Part shown: positions 25,194 through 34,408 of the stretch, one piece after another
How the letters are laid out: each line of letters starts with the position of its first letter
How positions within the stretch are numbered: position 1 is the stretch's first letter
NCBI GenBank assembly: GCA_023458555.1
Contig: JAEWYS010000020.1
Coordinates: 316,415 to 380,414 of the forward strand
Direction: 5' to 3'
Source: Bacteroidota bacterium
GTDB taxonomy: Bacteria > Bacteroidota > Bacteroidia > Cytophagales > Cytophagaceae
DNA: 64,000 bases
The notes under the pieces: model-generated
Told to the model about the DNA's origin: nothing
Databases searched by the model: none
The model's input: the letters and a program-made list of their open reading frames with translations, nothing else
Program-made: the position numbers and the translations under genes

Positions 25194-28064
25194 ATGAGCA
25201 TTAATCTTACCAACAGGAAGAAATTTGCCAAAAGACATATTGGTGTTACAGATGCGCAGCTGGCAGAAATGTTGTCAGTGATCGGGGTCGAATCGCTTGA
25301 TCAGCTGATTGATCAGACCATTCCGGATACGATCCGGCTGAAGGAAAAGCTCAGGCTGCCTCAGGAGAAGTCTGAGTATGTTTTTCTGAACGAGTTCAGA
25401 AAGCTTGCAGCAGAAAACAGCATTTTTAAATCGTATATAGGACAGGGATACTATGATTGTATCACGCCTAATGTTGTTGTCCGCAACATTCTTGAAAATC
25501 CGGGCTGGTACACTGCCTATACTCCTTATCAGGCTGAGATAGCCCAGGGAAGGCTGGAAATGCTGCTCAACTACCAGACCATTGTGACGGAGCTTACGGG
25601 TATGGAGATTGCCAATGCTTCGTTGCTGGATGAGGCTACGGCGGCTGCGGAGCTGGTCAATATGTTTTATAATGCAAGGAAAGGTAACAGGAAAAACGCG
25701 GATACCTTTTTCGTTTCGGAGGCCTGCTTTCCGCAAACGCTTGATGTGCTTAAAACCCGTACTGCTCCGCTTGGCATCAGGCTGCGGATTGGCCGGATTG
25801 AAGATATTGATTTCAAGGATACCGCACTTTTTGGTATTCTGGTGCAGTACCCCGATTCGAAAGGAGAGGTTCGTGACTATAGCCAGCTGACCAAAGCAGC
25901 GCATGACCAGGATATTCCCGTCGGGTTTGCCGCCGATCTGCTGAGTCTCGCTATTCTTACATCTCCCGGACAAATGGGAGCGGATGCTGTGATCGGAACT
26001 ACGCAGCGGTTTGGGGTGCCTATGGGATTTGGCGGACCTCATGCAGCATATTTTGCGACCAGAGAAGAATTCAAACGTATTATTCCGGGACGTATTATTG
26101 GTGTATCCGTAGATGCGGAAGGCAAGACGGCCTACCGGATGGCGCTGCAAACACGTGAGCAGCATATCCGACGGGAAAAAGCAACTTCCAATATATGCAC
26201 CGCACAGGTTTTGCTGGCGGTTATTTCTGCCGCTTATGTGATTTACCACGGCCCGCAGGGCTTAAAAGGAATTGCTGAAAGAGTACACGGCATGGCCCGT
26301 TTACTGGCAGAGGGGTTAAAGCTCGGAGGCTTTCAGCAGCTGAATCCCTGTTTTTTTGATACAATCCGTATTGAGGCTGGGGATCGCCTTGAAGAAATCC
26401 GACAGCGGGCACTGGCTGCCGGTATCAATCTTTTGTACGATGAAAAGAGTGGCTGTATCCAGATATCAGTAGACGAAACTACAGAAATTACTGATGTTGC
26501 GGTGGTGGCACAGGCATTCGGAGTGTCAGCAGACTGGCATAAGCTGGCAGAAAATCTTGCTGTTGTTTATCCTGAATCATTACGGAGAAAGGATGATTAT
26601 CTGCATCATAAGGTATTCAATGCGTATCATACCGAGCATGAGCTGCTGCGCTATCTGAAACAGCTTGAGAACAAAGATCTTTCGCTCGTGCATTCAATGA
26701 TAGCACTGGGTTCCTGTACCATGAAGCTCAATGCTACGACCGAAATGCTGGCGATTACCTGGCCGGAATTTGCCGGTATTCATCCTTTTGCGCCGGACGA
26801 TCAGGTAAAAGGCTACAAATGTCTTTTTTCCGAACTCAGAAGCTGGCTCTCTGAGATTACCGGCTTTGCGGACGTGTCTCTGCAGCCCAACTCCGGAGCG
26901 CAGGGAGAGTATGCAGGACTGCTTGTGATACGCAGGTATTTTGAAAGCAGGGGAGAAGCCCACCGTACCGTTGCGCTTATTCCATCTTCTGCGCATGGTA
27001 CCAATCCGGCAAGCGCGGTCATGGCAGGCTTTGAAGTAGTAGTTGTCAAATGTGACGATAAAGGAAACATTGACCTGGATGATCTCCGGCTGAAGACAGA
27101 AAAGCATCGTGATAATCTGGGCGCATTGCTGATTACATACCCCTCGACCCATGGCGTGTTTGAGGAGCAGGTGCGTGAAATATGCTCAACGATACATGCC
27201 GCAGGCGGACAGGTATATATGGACGGAGCGAATATGAATGCACAGGTAGGCTTAACCAGTCCCGGATTTATAGGAGCAGATGTATGTCATCTGAATCTGC
27301 ATAAGACATTTTGTATACCACATGGCGGTGGAGGACCTGGTATGGGCCCGATAGGCGTTGCCGGACATCTTGTTCCTTTCTTGCCCGGACATCCGGTAGT
27401 TCAGGTATCGGGCACGGAGGCAATTACGGCTGTTTCTGCTGCTCCCTATGGAAGCGCCTCGATATTGCCGATTTCCTATGCCTACATTTCCATGATGGGT
27501 GAAAACGGATTAAAAGACGCGACCCGCTATGCCATTCTTAATGCGAATTATCTGAAGGCGCGTCTTGAAAAGCATTATCCGGTGCTCTATTCAGGAGCAA
27601 ATAACCGCTGTGCACATGAGTTCATACTCGATTGCCGCAGTTTTAAGCAAAGTGCCGGTATAGAGGTAGAGGATATTGCCAAGCGTCTCATGGACTTTGG
27701 TTTTCACTCTCCGACAGTTTCCTTCCCTGTTCCCGGGACGCTGATGATCGAACCGACCGAAAGTGAGTCTCAGGCAGAGCTTGACCGTTTTTGCGAAGCA
27801 ATGATCGCTATTCGGGAAGAGATAAGAGAAGTAGAAGAAGGCAAAGCGGATAGAGAAAATAATGTATTGCAGCGGGCCCCGCATACAGCAGAAGTCGTTG
27901 CTTCAGATCATTGGGACCGGCCATATTCACGCGAAAAGGCTGCATTTCCCCTGAGCTGGATTAAAGAGGCAAAATTCTGGCCTTCAGTGAGCAGAATAGA
28001 CAGTGCCTATGGAGACAGAAATCTGATCTGTACCTGTGCGCCGGTCGAGGCTTATACCGGGTAG
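25194..28064 (+). CDS. gcvP: Glycine dehydrogenase (decarboxylating), P protein
   Basis: 956 residues, a full-length single-chain P protein. It decarboxylates glycine with pyridoxal phosphate and passes the aminomethyl group to the lipoyl arm of the H protein. The N-terminal half is the inactive-type homologous unit; the C-terminal half has GSCTMKLNAT, SAHGTNPASA and the PLP lysine Lys704 in HLNLHKTFCIPHGGGGPG. The H and T proteins are not in the window, while the shared L protein (lpd) is 6.5 kb upstream. A 16 bp inverted repeat follows the gene. Confidence 0.98.
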   Translation: MSINLTNRKKFAKRHIGVTDAQLAEMLSVIGVESLDQLIDQTIPDTIRLKEKLRLPQEKSEYVFLNEFRKLAAENSIFKSYIGQGYYDCITPNVVVRNILENPGWYTAYTPYQAEIAQGRLEMLLNYQTIVTELTGMEIANASLLDEATAAAELVNMFYNARKGNRKNADTFFVSEACFPQTLDVLKTRTAPLGIRLRIGRIEDIDFKDTALFGILVQYPDSKGEVRDYSQLTKAAHDQDIPVGFAADLLSLAILTSPGQMGADAVIGTTQRFGVPMGFGGPHAAYFATREEFKRIIPGRIIGVSVDAEGKTAYRMALQTREQHIRREKATSNICTAQVLLAVISAAYVIYHGPQGLKGIAERVHGMARLLAEGLKLGGFQQLNPCFFDTIRIEAGDRLEEIRQRALAAGINLLYDEKSGCIQISVDETTEITDVAVVAQAFGVSADWHKLAENLAVVYPESLRRKDDYLHHKVFNAYHTEHELLRYLKQLENKDLSLVHSMIALGSCTMKLNATTEMLAITWPEFAGIHPFAPDDQVKGYKCLFSELRSWLSEITGFADVSLQPNSGAQGEYAGLLVIRRYFESRGEAHRTVALIPSSAHGTNPASAVMAGFEVVVVKCDDKGNIDLDDLRLKTEKHRDNLGALLITYPSTHGVFEEQVREICSTIHAAGGQVYMDGANMNAQVGLTSPGFIGADVCHLNLHKTFCIPHGGGGPGMGPIGVAGHLVPFLPGHPVVQVSGTEAITAVSAAPYGSASILPISYAYISMMGENGLKDATRYAILNANYLKARLEKHYPVLYSGANNRCAHEFILDCRSFKQSAGIEVEDIAKRLMDFGFHSPTVSFPVPGTLMIEPTESESQAELDRFCEAMIAIREEIREVEEGKADRENNVLQRAPHTAEVVASDHWDRPYSREKAAFPLSWIKEAKFWPSVSRIDSAYGDRNLICTCAPVEAYTG

Positions 28065-28099
28065 TATAGCCGGAAAAATTAAATAGCTTATAAACAATT

Positions 28100-28165
28100 T
28101 TTCTTAAATCCGGTTTTTAGCCCCAATGAACCTGATTTAATTTGGGAATAACCGGATTTAAGAAA
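28100..28165. terminator. Long inverted repeat after gcvP
   Basis: TTTCTTAAATCCGGTT (28100-28115) and AACCGGATTTAAGAAA (28150-28165) are perfect 16 bp arms; the 34 nt between them holds a further CCCAA/TTGGG pair. A T7 run begins six bases later. It is probably a transcription terminator or stable 3' structure, unusually long for this window. Confidence 0.65.
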
Positions 28166-28288
28166 GCCGTTTTTTTGTGGCCGGATAAGCATATTTCAGA
28201 ATGCTTGTGTAAAAGAGGGGATTTTTTTAAAAATTAGTTACCTTCGCAGCATTCAATATTTTAATGCTAACATTGAAGCCTTACTGTT

Positions 28289-29014
28289 ATGACAGTTGTT
28301 CCATATAAAGAAAGCGAAGCCGGTAAAAAAGAGCAGGTTGCAGCCATGTTTGATAATGTTTCTGCACGCTATGATCTGTTAAACCGGGTATTGAGTGTGG
28401 GAATTGATGTGCACTGGAGAAAGAAGGCAATTAAAGAACTGAAAGCGCTCAAGCCCGGAAACCTGCTGGATGTAGCAACAGGTACGGGAGATCTGGCCAT
28501 CATGGCGGAAAAGATGCTGAAGCCGGCATCCATTACCGGAGTGGATATTTCGGAAGGAATGCTGGAAGTCGGCAGAAAAAAAATAAAAGAAACCGGCCTC
28601 GACAACGTTATTACACTGCAAAAGGGTGATAGCGAAAATCTGATTTTTGAAGAGAATACGTTTGATGCGGTGACGGTGGCTTTCGGTGTACGGAATTTTG
28701 AGAATCTGGAAAAGGGTCTGAAAGAACTGAACAGGGTGCTGAGACCAGGCGGCAAAGTAATGATACTTGAGTTTTCCAAACCACAAACTTTTCCGGTCAA
28801 CTACTTGTATAACTTTTATTTTAACTATATTTTGCCATTTATTGGGAGGCTCGTTTCGAAAGATATGTCTGCTTATTCATATCTTCCGGAGTCTGTAGAG
28901 AAGTTTCCGTTTGGCGATGCATTTTTGGAAAAACTCAAAGATGCCGGATTTAAAAATGTACAATGGAAAAAATTAACTTTTGGCATAAGCTCGATCTATA
29001 CCGGAATAAAATAG
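28289..29014 (+). CDS. ubiE: Demethylmenaquinone methyltransferase
   Basis: 241 residues, also called MenG; in Bacteroidota it makes menaquinone. The SAM-binding motif is LLDVATGTGDLAIMA, and the family signatures VAFGVRNFENLEKGLKELNRVLRPGG and LEFSKP are present. The N-terminal VAAMFDNVSARYDLLNRVLS is the UbiE/COQ5 signature. The 3' 52 bases overlap the next gene (porT) in another frame, a coupling seen in related genomes. A TACCTTCG at 28239-28246, one mismatch from the -7 consensus, lies 42 nt before the ATG. Confidence 0.97.
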   Translation: MTVVPYKESEAGKKEQVAAMFDNVSARYDLLNRVLSVGIDVHWRKKAIKELKALKPGNLLDVATGTGDLAIMAEKMLKPASITGVDISEGMLEVGRKKIKETGLDNVITLQKGDSENLIFEENTFDAVTVAFGVRNFENLEKGLKELNRVLRPGGKVMILEFSKPQTFPVNYLYNFYFNYILPFIGRLVSKDMSAYSYLPESVEKFPFGDAFLEKLKDAGFKNVQWKKLTFGISSIYTGIK

Positions 29015-29691
29015 TTTTTGCTTTTTGTTTTGTAATACTTTTTGCCGGACCGGTACACAGTCAGATTAAGAGAAAGCAAACCAATCTTCCGAACTATGAC
29101 GACCGAAAGCTGCATTACGGATTTACCCTGGGGATAAATACAACCCGTTATAGACTGCTGCATTCAGAGCATTTTGTCCGTGAGGATACGGCCATGTCAG
29201 TGCTGGCTCCCCGGTCAACAGGCTTTTCACTCGGTTTTATTCTCAATTACAAGGTTGCCGACTATTTTACCGTACGGCTTTTACCTACAGTCTCCTTTTA
29301 TGAGCGCAGCGTAGATTATATCCTTAAAGGAGGAGTGGGAAACAAGCAGGTGACGGAGTCTACATTTGTTGAAATTCCGCTTATGGGGCAGTATCGTTCA
29401 GAGCGCAGAGGCAATCTCCGCATGTATATGACCGCCGGACTCAAGGCAGGCATAGAAGCCGGGGCCAAAAAGAAAGAAAAAAAGGAGACGGATCTCAGGA
29501 CAAATAACTATGACCTGTCCTTTGATTATGGATTCGGCCTGGATATCTTTTATCCTTTTTTTAAGTTTTCGCCGGAAATTCGTTTTTCGCACGGGCTGCT
29601 GAATCTGCTAAACGATGATCCGAATGTATATTCACAAAGCTTAAATCGCATCTCTACCCATACGGTGAGCTTGTTTTTACACTTTGAATAG
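28963..29691 (+). CDS. porT: Type IX secretion system protein PorT
   Basis: 242 residues, beginning inside the ubiE gene (52 nt overlap); no later start exists before the signal sequence. The N-terminal segment IVFAFCFVILFAGPVHSQ is a signal peptide, followed by KxTNLPNYDDRKLHYGFTLG, typical of PorT, and an eight-strand-like outer-membrane barrel ending in HTVSLFLHFE. PorT is required for export of T9SS cargo. Its position directly after ubiE is a conserved neighbourhood in Bacteroidota. The window itself encodes at least four proteins with T9SS-type C-terminal signals that would need it. Confidence 0.9.
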   Translation: MEKINFWHKLDLYRNKIVFAFCFVILFAGPVHSQIKRKQTNLPNYDDRKLHYGFTLGINTTRYRLLHSEHFVREDTAMSVLAPRSTGFSLGFILNYKVADYFTVRLLPTVSFYERSVDYILKGGVGNKQVTESTFVEIPLMGQYRSERRGNLRMYMTAGLKAGIEAGAKKKEKKETDLRTNNYDLSFDYGFGLDIFYPFFKFSPEIRFSHGLLNLLNDDPNVYSQSLNRISTHTVSLFLHFE

Positions 29692-29791
29692 AAATTTTTA
29701 GATTTATTGTATATAGACTTTTAGACAATTTTTATAAATTGCACAGATATTTTTAGAGAAATTATTATTAACTCAAACAATTAAATAACTC

Positions 29792-30820
29792 ATGAAAAAA
29801 GTTTTACTTTCTGCTATCGCCTTAGGAATGGCACTGTGTGCTTCGGCGCAAGGAATTTCTGAATTTGGCGCATTTGATGATTTTGCCAAGAAAACGGAAT
29901 ATGCTGTAGAAACACCCGCTGGATCAGGTGTGTACAAAGGCATTTTCTGGTGGTCTCAGGAAGAGCCTGCTGCAAATGGTTTTGAATTTAGCACTGTCAG
30001 AAATGGCAACGGTGTTTTAGTGGTTGATATTCATCAGCCAGCCAAAGCTTACGAGCCATTTGGTGTTGGCTTTGGAGAAGATGCGGAAGAGCAGCCTTTT
30101 ACAGTTGACTTGTCAGGAGATGCTGTCGTAAGCTTTACGTTTAAGAATACGAGTGAAGATGCTGTAGAATTCAAAGTTGCTTTACAGGACATAAACGGTA
30201 TAACTCTTGGCTTTGACAAGGCATTGGGTACTCCGGATGGTTCCTTGTACGAATATGAAATTGGTGCGACTTCTACGCAGGGTATCGGAGCAAACGGAGA
30301 GACTTCTGTAGCTGCCGGGGCCTCTGTTGACTTTTCGTATGATTTCAAGAATGCTTTAGCTGCTGAATATGTAGACAATCCAAATAGTCAGTACGGTTGT
30401 AAAGACAAACCTCAATGGGTGGAAGGTTGTGATGGCGGTACCTGTTTCGATTATTCTAAGGTGAAGGCTTTGACTATCACTGTGGTAAATAATAATGGTG
30501 GTGTTTATAATAATGCGGCTGATTGCTGGACAAAAGAAGCTTTTGACGGTACTGTTGAGCTATCCAACGTTATCATTGGAGCGAAAGTAGTAGGTCTGTT
30601 TGGAGCGAAAGTATCATCAAACAGTGTAAATGTATATCCAAATCCGGCCAGCAGCTATGTTACTTTTGGCAAGACGCTGACAAACGGATCTGTATACAAC
30701 GCTCAGGGTATGGTAGTTGATACATTCAATGCTGCGGAAGGCTTAAATGTATCCACCTATGCGGAAGGCGTTTATTTTATCAACACTGCAGAAGGTTCTG
30801 CCAGAATTGTAGTTAAGTAA
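29792..30820 (+). CDS. T9SS-secreted protein, paralogue of the convergent gene at 31489
   Basis: 342 residues. Signal peptide MKKVLLSAIALGMALCASAQ, then a beta-sandwich-like region with FDDFAKKTEY, ANGFEFSTV, EPFGVGFGEDAEEQPFTVDLSGDAV and FDYSKVKALTITVV...FDGTVELSNVIIGA. These elements recur in the same order in the 497-residue protein encoded convergently (31489-32982), so both share a domain of unknown function, perhaps carbohydrate-binding. The last ~68 residues (SVNVYPNPASSYVTF to RIVVK) are a T9SS type A sorting domain. It is transcribed alone, with a strong terminator 22 nt downstream. Confidence 0.85.
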   Translation: MKKVLLSAIALGMALCASAQGISEFGAFDDFAKKTEYAVETPAGSGVYKGIFWWSQEEPAANGFEFSTVRNGNGVLVVDIHQPAKAYEPFGVGFGEDAEEQPFTVDLSGDAVVSFTFKNTSEDAVEFKVALQDINGITLGFDKALGTPDGSLYEYEIGATSTQGIGANGETSVAAGASVDFSYDFKNALAAEYVDNPNSQYGCKDKPQWVEGCDGGTCFDYSKVKALTITVVNNNGGVYNNAADCWTKEAFDGTVELSNVIIGAKVVGLFGAKVSSNSVNVYPNPASSYVTFGKTLTNGSVYNAQGMVVDTFNAAEGLNVSTYAEGVYFINTAEGSARIVVK

Positions 30821-30842
30821 TTTAACTCCTTACTAATAGTAC

Positions 30843-30877
30843 AAAAAAGAGGCTGTTCTACAACAGCCTCTTTTTTT
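30843..30877 (+). terminator. Intrinsic terminator of the T9SS protein gene
   Basis: AGAGGCTGTT and AACAGCCTCT form a perfect stem around a CTAC loop, flanked by an A-run and seven T. Confidence 0.92.
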
Positions 30878-31422
30878 ATATTTATGTTTTGCATAAGGCA
30901 AAAACATATGAATCTAATTTTGTACTGGATTTACTATTGGAGAAAGCAGGTTAGCCTATACAGAGCTTGGCGGCTTGCAAATCGCTGTATCTACCTTTCT
31001 TTGCGGATCACATCTATAATGATTGCTGCTGTTATTGATCTTTGGAATAATTGAATATTGTTTTTGTAGGTCTGACATCATCAATCCCTGCTGCTTCCGG
31101 ATCTTATTCAATTCTTAGCTGTAAAAACGATCTGTCCTGTTTCTCCGATGACTGATGCAGGAATCATCTTCTTTCCGGTCATTTAAGGAGAAAGATACTT
31201 TCAACTGTTCCATACTATACCAGTGACATCTTTTTTGGTGCTGAATGTATATGCCACATGACCACAAGGGTACTATGCGATGTCGGACTTGTAGAGAGAG
31301 AGAGAGTCTTAAACGATTTGATTGTTTCCTGGTGAGTGATGGAATTCATTTTTATAAGGTGTTTTCAAATAAGTAGCCTAAGCATTTTGTGCCAGATGTA
31401 TTTTGCAGAAGTATAATAACAG
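30878..31422. other. Gap between convergent paralogues, possibly decayed coding DNA
   Basis: No intact gene is present. On the minus strand, short protein-like stretches such as TGKKMIPASVIGETGQIVF appear between stop codons, which could be remains of an old gene, but no family is recognisable. A short (GA) run lies near 31291-31305. Confidence 0.3.
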
Positions 31423-31458
31423 AAAAACGGCCTGTGATTTATAATCACAGGCCGTTTT
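31423..31458 (-). terminator. Intrinsic terminator of the 497-residue T9SS protein gene
   Basis: AAAACGGCCTGTGATT and AATCACAGGCCGTTTT form a perfect 16 bp stem around a TATA loop, 30 nt beyond the stop codon. Confidence 0.9.
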
Positions 31459-31488
31459 CAAATCAGATTTTTATCTGTATTGTAACTG

Positions 31489-32982
31489 CTATTTTACAAT
31501 AAGCTTATCAATTGCGATCGTTTCACCGTCAGCGATTACATGGATCATGTACATGCCTTTTGTGAATCCTGATACATCAAAAGAAGCTCTATCGTTGCTT
31601 GCATTGAAAGAAGCTACTTCTGTACCCATCATGGTAGCAACTTTAATCTGAACGTTTGCAGCACCTGAGTTGTCAAATACTACACTGGTCAGACCATTTG
31701 CCGGGTTAGGGAAGATGGAAAGCTGCTTGCCTGACAGTGATTTGAATATTGCAACCGGATTTAGTGTTGAGAAAGAAACTGCTTCAGAGGGTTCTGATTC
31801 TTCTTCTGAATCATTAATTGCAATCACTCTGTACTGGTATGTAGTGTTAGAAGCAAGTTCAGTCAAACCATAAGAAGTTTCCTCTACGATTTGTACTTCT
31901 GTCCATGAACCATCTTCAAGTGTTTCAATTCTATATCCTGTAGCGCCGGTTACGGCAGTCCAGGTAAGAGTTGCTGAGCTTTCAGTAATTGCAGAAGCTG
32001 CTACATTAGTCGGAGCGCTAAGCTCCTGAGAAGGATCCGGAACCTCTTCAACAGTTGTATAAGCAGCTGCAGAAGAAGCACCGTTCAGGATGGTAAATAC
32101 TCTGAATTGGTCTCCGGCGCTTAGTTCAGATAAAGCGATAGCATAACTGTTAGCAGATAAATTTTCTTCTACAGTGATCCATCCGTCATTGCCATCACCT
32201 TTTTCAAAAATATAAGATGCACCGGCAGTCTCAGTCCATGTGAATACCAGGTCAGCTCCGGATGCAGCATACTCGATAGCAGGTGTGGCAGGAGTTGTTC
32301 CTACTGCACCGATAGAGAAGTTGGTAACAGTAAATGTTCCGTCAAATTCCTGAGGAGTATCGGAAACTATTTCGGTGCTTAACGGAGTGAAATAAAGTTC
32401 AGTAACTTTTGTATAATCAAAGTTGTTTAATGTTGTCGGACAGTCAAGAGCTGAACCGCAGCTCCAACCATTTCCGGCTGATAATGTGTCAACAATCTCA
32501 AGACCTAACAGGCTTTGTGAATAGGTCTCTGTTGTTCCTTCAGCAATTTCGAAACCTGCCTGTAACTTTCTGTTGTCCCATGAAACAGCTCCTGCCGGAA
32601 TGATGATTTCTGCGCTGCGGTCTTCAATATCCTTAAGCTGTACACGCAGGTTCATTTTATCTACGTTGCCGGATAAGTATGCAACTGTTAGATTGATGGT
32701 AGCATTTCCGGAAAGATCTATGGTATTACCATCACCGAATGATACACCAAAGCCATCGTAGGTACCGGCTGGCTGATTAAAGGTAAATTCGAGACCGTTT
32801 GCTGTACGATTCATTGTTCCGGTTGATCCCTTTTCATTGGCTATATACCAATATACTCCGCCATATGCGCCAGTAAATTCTTCTTCATTGGAAAAATCAT
32901 CCTTTACCCAAGTTGGCCCCAGCTGCGCAAAAGCACAAGGCATAGCCATTGTCAGGGACAATGCTAGTAATAGTTTTCTCAT
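31489..32982 (-). CDS. T9SS-secreted protein with Fn3 domain
   Basis: 497 residues. Signal peptide MRKLLLALSLTMAMPCAFAQ, then a ~215-residue N-terminal domain shared with the convergent protein at 29792: WVKDDFSNEEEF, ANGLEFTF, YDGFGVSFGDGNTIDLSGNAT and FDYTKVTEL...EFDGTFTVTNFSIGA. A linker beta-domain follows, then a fibronectin type III domain (about 322-408, SAPTNVAASAITESSATLTW to AVSFST). The C-terminal ~75 residues (LSIFPNPANGLTSVVF to KLIVK) are a T9SS sorting domain. The product is likely surface-exposed or released; binding of a polysaccharide is a guess from architecture. A minus-strand TATATTTG lies 36 nt before the ATG. Confidence 0.87.
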   Translation of the reverse strand: MRKLLLALSLTMAMPCAFAQLGPTWVKDDFSNEEEFTGAYGGVYWYIANEKGSTGTMNRTANGLEFTFNQPAGTYDGFGVSFGDGNTIDLSGNATINLTVAYLSGNVDKMNLRVQLKDIEDRSAEIIIPAGAVSWDNRKLQAGFEIAEGTTETYSQSLLGLEIVDTLSAGNGWSCGSALDCPTTLNNFDYTKVTELYFTPLSTEIVSDTPQEFDGTFTVTNFSIGAVGTTPATPAIEYAASGADLVFTWTETAGASYIFEKGDGNDGWITVEENLSANSYAIALSELSAGDQFRVFTILNGASSAAAYTTVEEVPDPSQELSAPTNVAASAITESSATLTWTAVTGATGYRIETLEDGSWTEVQIVEETSYGLTELASNTTYQYRVIAINDSEEESEPSEAVSFSTLNPVAIFKSLSGKQLSIFPNPANGLTSVVFDNSGAANVQIKVATMMGTEVASFNASNDRASFDVSGFTKGMYMIHVIADGETIAIDKLIVK

Positions 32983-33018
32983 GTGTTATTAAAGGTTAAA
33001 AATTTACAATTTCCAGTT

Positions 33019-33026
33019 CAAATATA
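33019..33026 (-). promoter_or_regulatory. Probable -7 element of the 497-residue T9SS protein gene
   Basis: Minus strand TATATTTG matches TAnnTTTG and ends 36 nt before the ATG at 32982, the same spacing as other promoters here. No clear -33 TTTG is seen at the expected distance. Confidence 0.45.
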
Positions 33027-33276
33027 TGTTTTTTTTATCATTTAAATGGACGATAGCTGTTTTTTTCTTATGGAGTTGTCAGATTTATCAGCATTGATAT
33101 GGGTATATATCTGGTTGATAGGGAAAGTAACTCAGAAACGAGCAAAATGTTTTCTTTTTGGATTCTAAGTATGAAGGATGTTGAGTTCTTAGTTTCTCGT
33201 ATATAATCTGGATAGTAGGTTTCCTGTATTTTAATCTAATTGCATGTGTATTGAATTAATGTTTTGTAGTTTTAAT

Positions 33277-33307
33277 TTTGTCATTTGTCTTGATTTTTAT
33301 ATTTTTG
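33277..33307 (+). promoter_or_regulatory. Promoter of the fibre-like/lipoprotein/lipase cassette
   Basis: TTTG (33277-33280), 19 bp spacer, TATTTTTG (33300-33307), a full consensus match ending 36 nt before the ATG at 33344. Confidence 0.75.
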
Positions 33308-33343
33308 GTATAAATTATTGATAATATTACTTTGCTTGATTGT

Positions 33344-34405
33344 ATGAAAAAGGAGTTATTTTTATTTGGTGTTTTAATGTTTATTTCTTCCGCTTTTTTA
33401 TCTGCTCAAACGGTATATACGCCTGGAGGAACAATCGGAACTTCAAGTAATGACAATGTTGGAATTGGTACAGATAATCCGGCGGCTTTAGTTCATTTGA
33501 TTGGGCCTAGTGCATATTTGAGAGTAGATTGGGCTAGTGCTCCAACTGCTCCATATGGTTCCTATGGGATTAAGATTGGAGATGCAGCAAGTCTTAGCTC
33601 CAGACAGATACCCGCATGTGGGAGTGGAGATTTTCTGATAAGCGGAGATGGAGCCGAAATTACTATGAGAAGCGGCAGAATTCATTTTGGTACTGCGCCA
33701 AATTGTCAAACGGGTTATGCCGGTCGTTATAATTTTGGGGGAGGAAATGTCTGGGTCAGAGATACGCTGATCATAGCAAATTATTCATCAGTGATTCCAT
33801 ATAGCTATAGGCCACCTGCGGGTTATCGCTTTGTTGTGAATGGTAAAGCAAATTTTAGTGATGAAGTTGTGATTGGCAATATAACATCCTTGGCTTTAGG
33901 GTATCAGCTGTTTGTAAAAGAAGGAATCCAGGCTGGAAAATTGAAAGTTAATGATAGTATAATTATTTCAGGAACATCGGGGCCTACATATTCGTTGCCA
34001 ACAGGCTATAGGCTAGGAGTGAATGGAGATGCAAACTTTACAAATAAAGTAGTCATTGGGCCGTATGATTCTTTTACACAAGGGACTCCTTCAGGTTATA
34101 ATTTATTTGTCTCTAATGGTATTATAACAGAAAAGCTGAAAGTGGCTGTAAAAACAACTTCTGATTGGGCTGATTATGTGTTCTCTGATAAATACAAGCT
34201 AATGCCTTTGAAAGAAGTAGAGCAATTTGTAAAAACGAATAATCATTTGCCTAATATGCCTTCAGCTCAGGAAGTAGTCGAACATGGAATCGATGTAGCC
34301 AGGATGGATGCCAAGCTTCTGGAAAAGATTGAAGAGTTGACGTTGTATATTATCGAACAGGATAAGCGAATTAAGGAATTAGAACATTGTATTAAGTTGC
34401 GTTAA
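33344..34405 (+). CDS. Secreted fibre-like protein with tail-fibre type C-terminus
   Basis: 353 residues from ATG 33344; the TTG four codons earlier is less likely. Signal peptide ends near FLSAQ. The body contains two tandem units, each with GYRxxVNGxANFxxxVVIG followed by GYxLFVxxGIxxxKLKV, the short beta repeats of trimeric phage-tail-like fibres. The C-terminal ~75 residues (SDWADYVFSDKYKLMPL to the coiled coil IEELTLYIIEQDKRIKELE) are the ending typical of Bacteroidota tail-fibre/endosialidase-chaperone-like proteins. It is probably trimeric and extracellular, and lacks a T9SS signal. First gene of an AT-rich operon ending with a T9SS lipase. Confidence 0.75.
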   Translation: MKKELFLFGVLMFISSAFLSAQTVYTPGGTIGTSSNDNVGIGTDNPAALVHLIGPSAYLRVDWASAPTAPYGSYGIKIGDAASLSSRQIPACGSGDFLISGDGAEITMRSGRIHFGTAPNCQTGYAGRYNFGGGNVWVRDTLIIANYSSVIPYSYRPPAGYRFVVNGKANFSDEVVIGNITSLALGYQLFVKEGIQAGKLKVNDSIIISGTSGPTYSLPTGYRLGVNGDANFTNKVVIGPYDSFTQGTPSGYNLFVSNGIITEKLKVAVKTTSDWADYVFSDKYKLMPLKEVEQFVKTNNHLPNMPSAQEVVEHGIDVARMDAKLLEKIEELTLYIIEQDKRIKELEHCIKLR

Positions 34406-34408
34406 GCG

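Noticed and set aside
28963..29014. ubiE/porT overlap as a frameshift artefact
   Set aside because: Both genes are complete and in different frames, and porT commonly follows ubiE in this phylum, so the 52 nt overlap appears genuine.
31291..31305. Short GA dinucleotide run as a phase-variable tract
   Set aside because: It is not inside or directly upstream of any supported gene.
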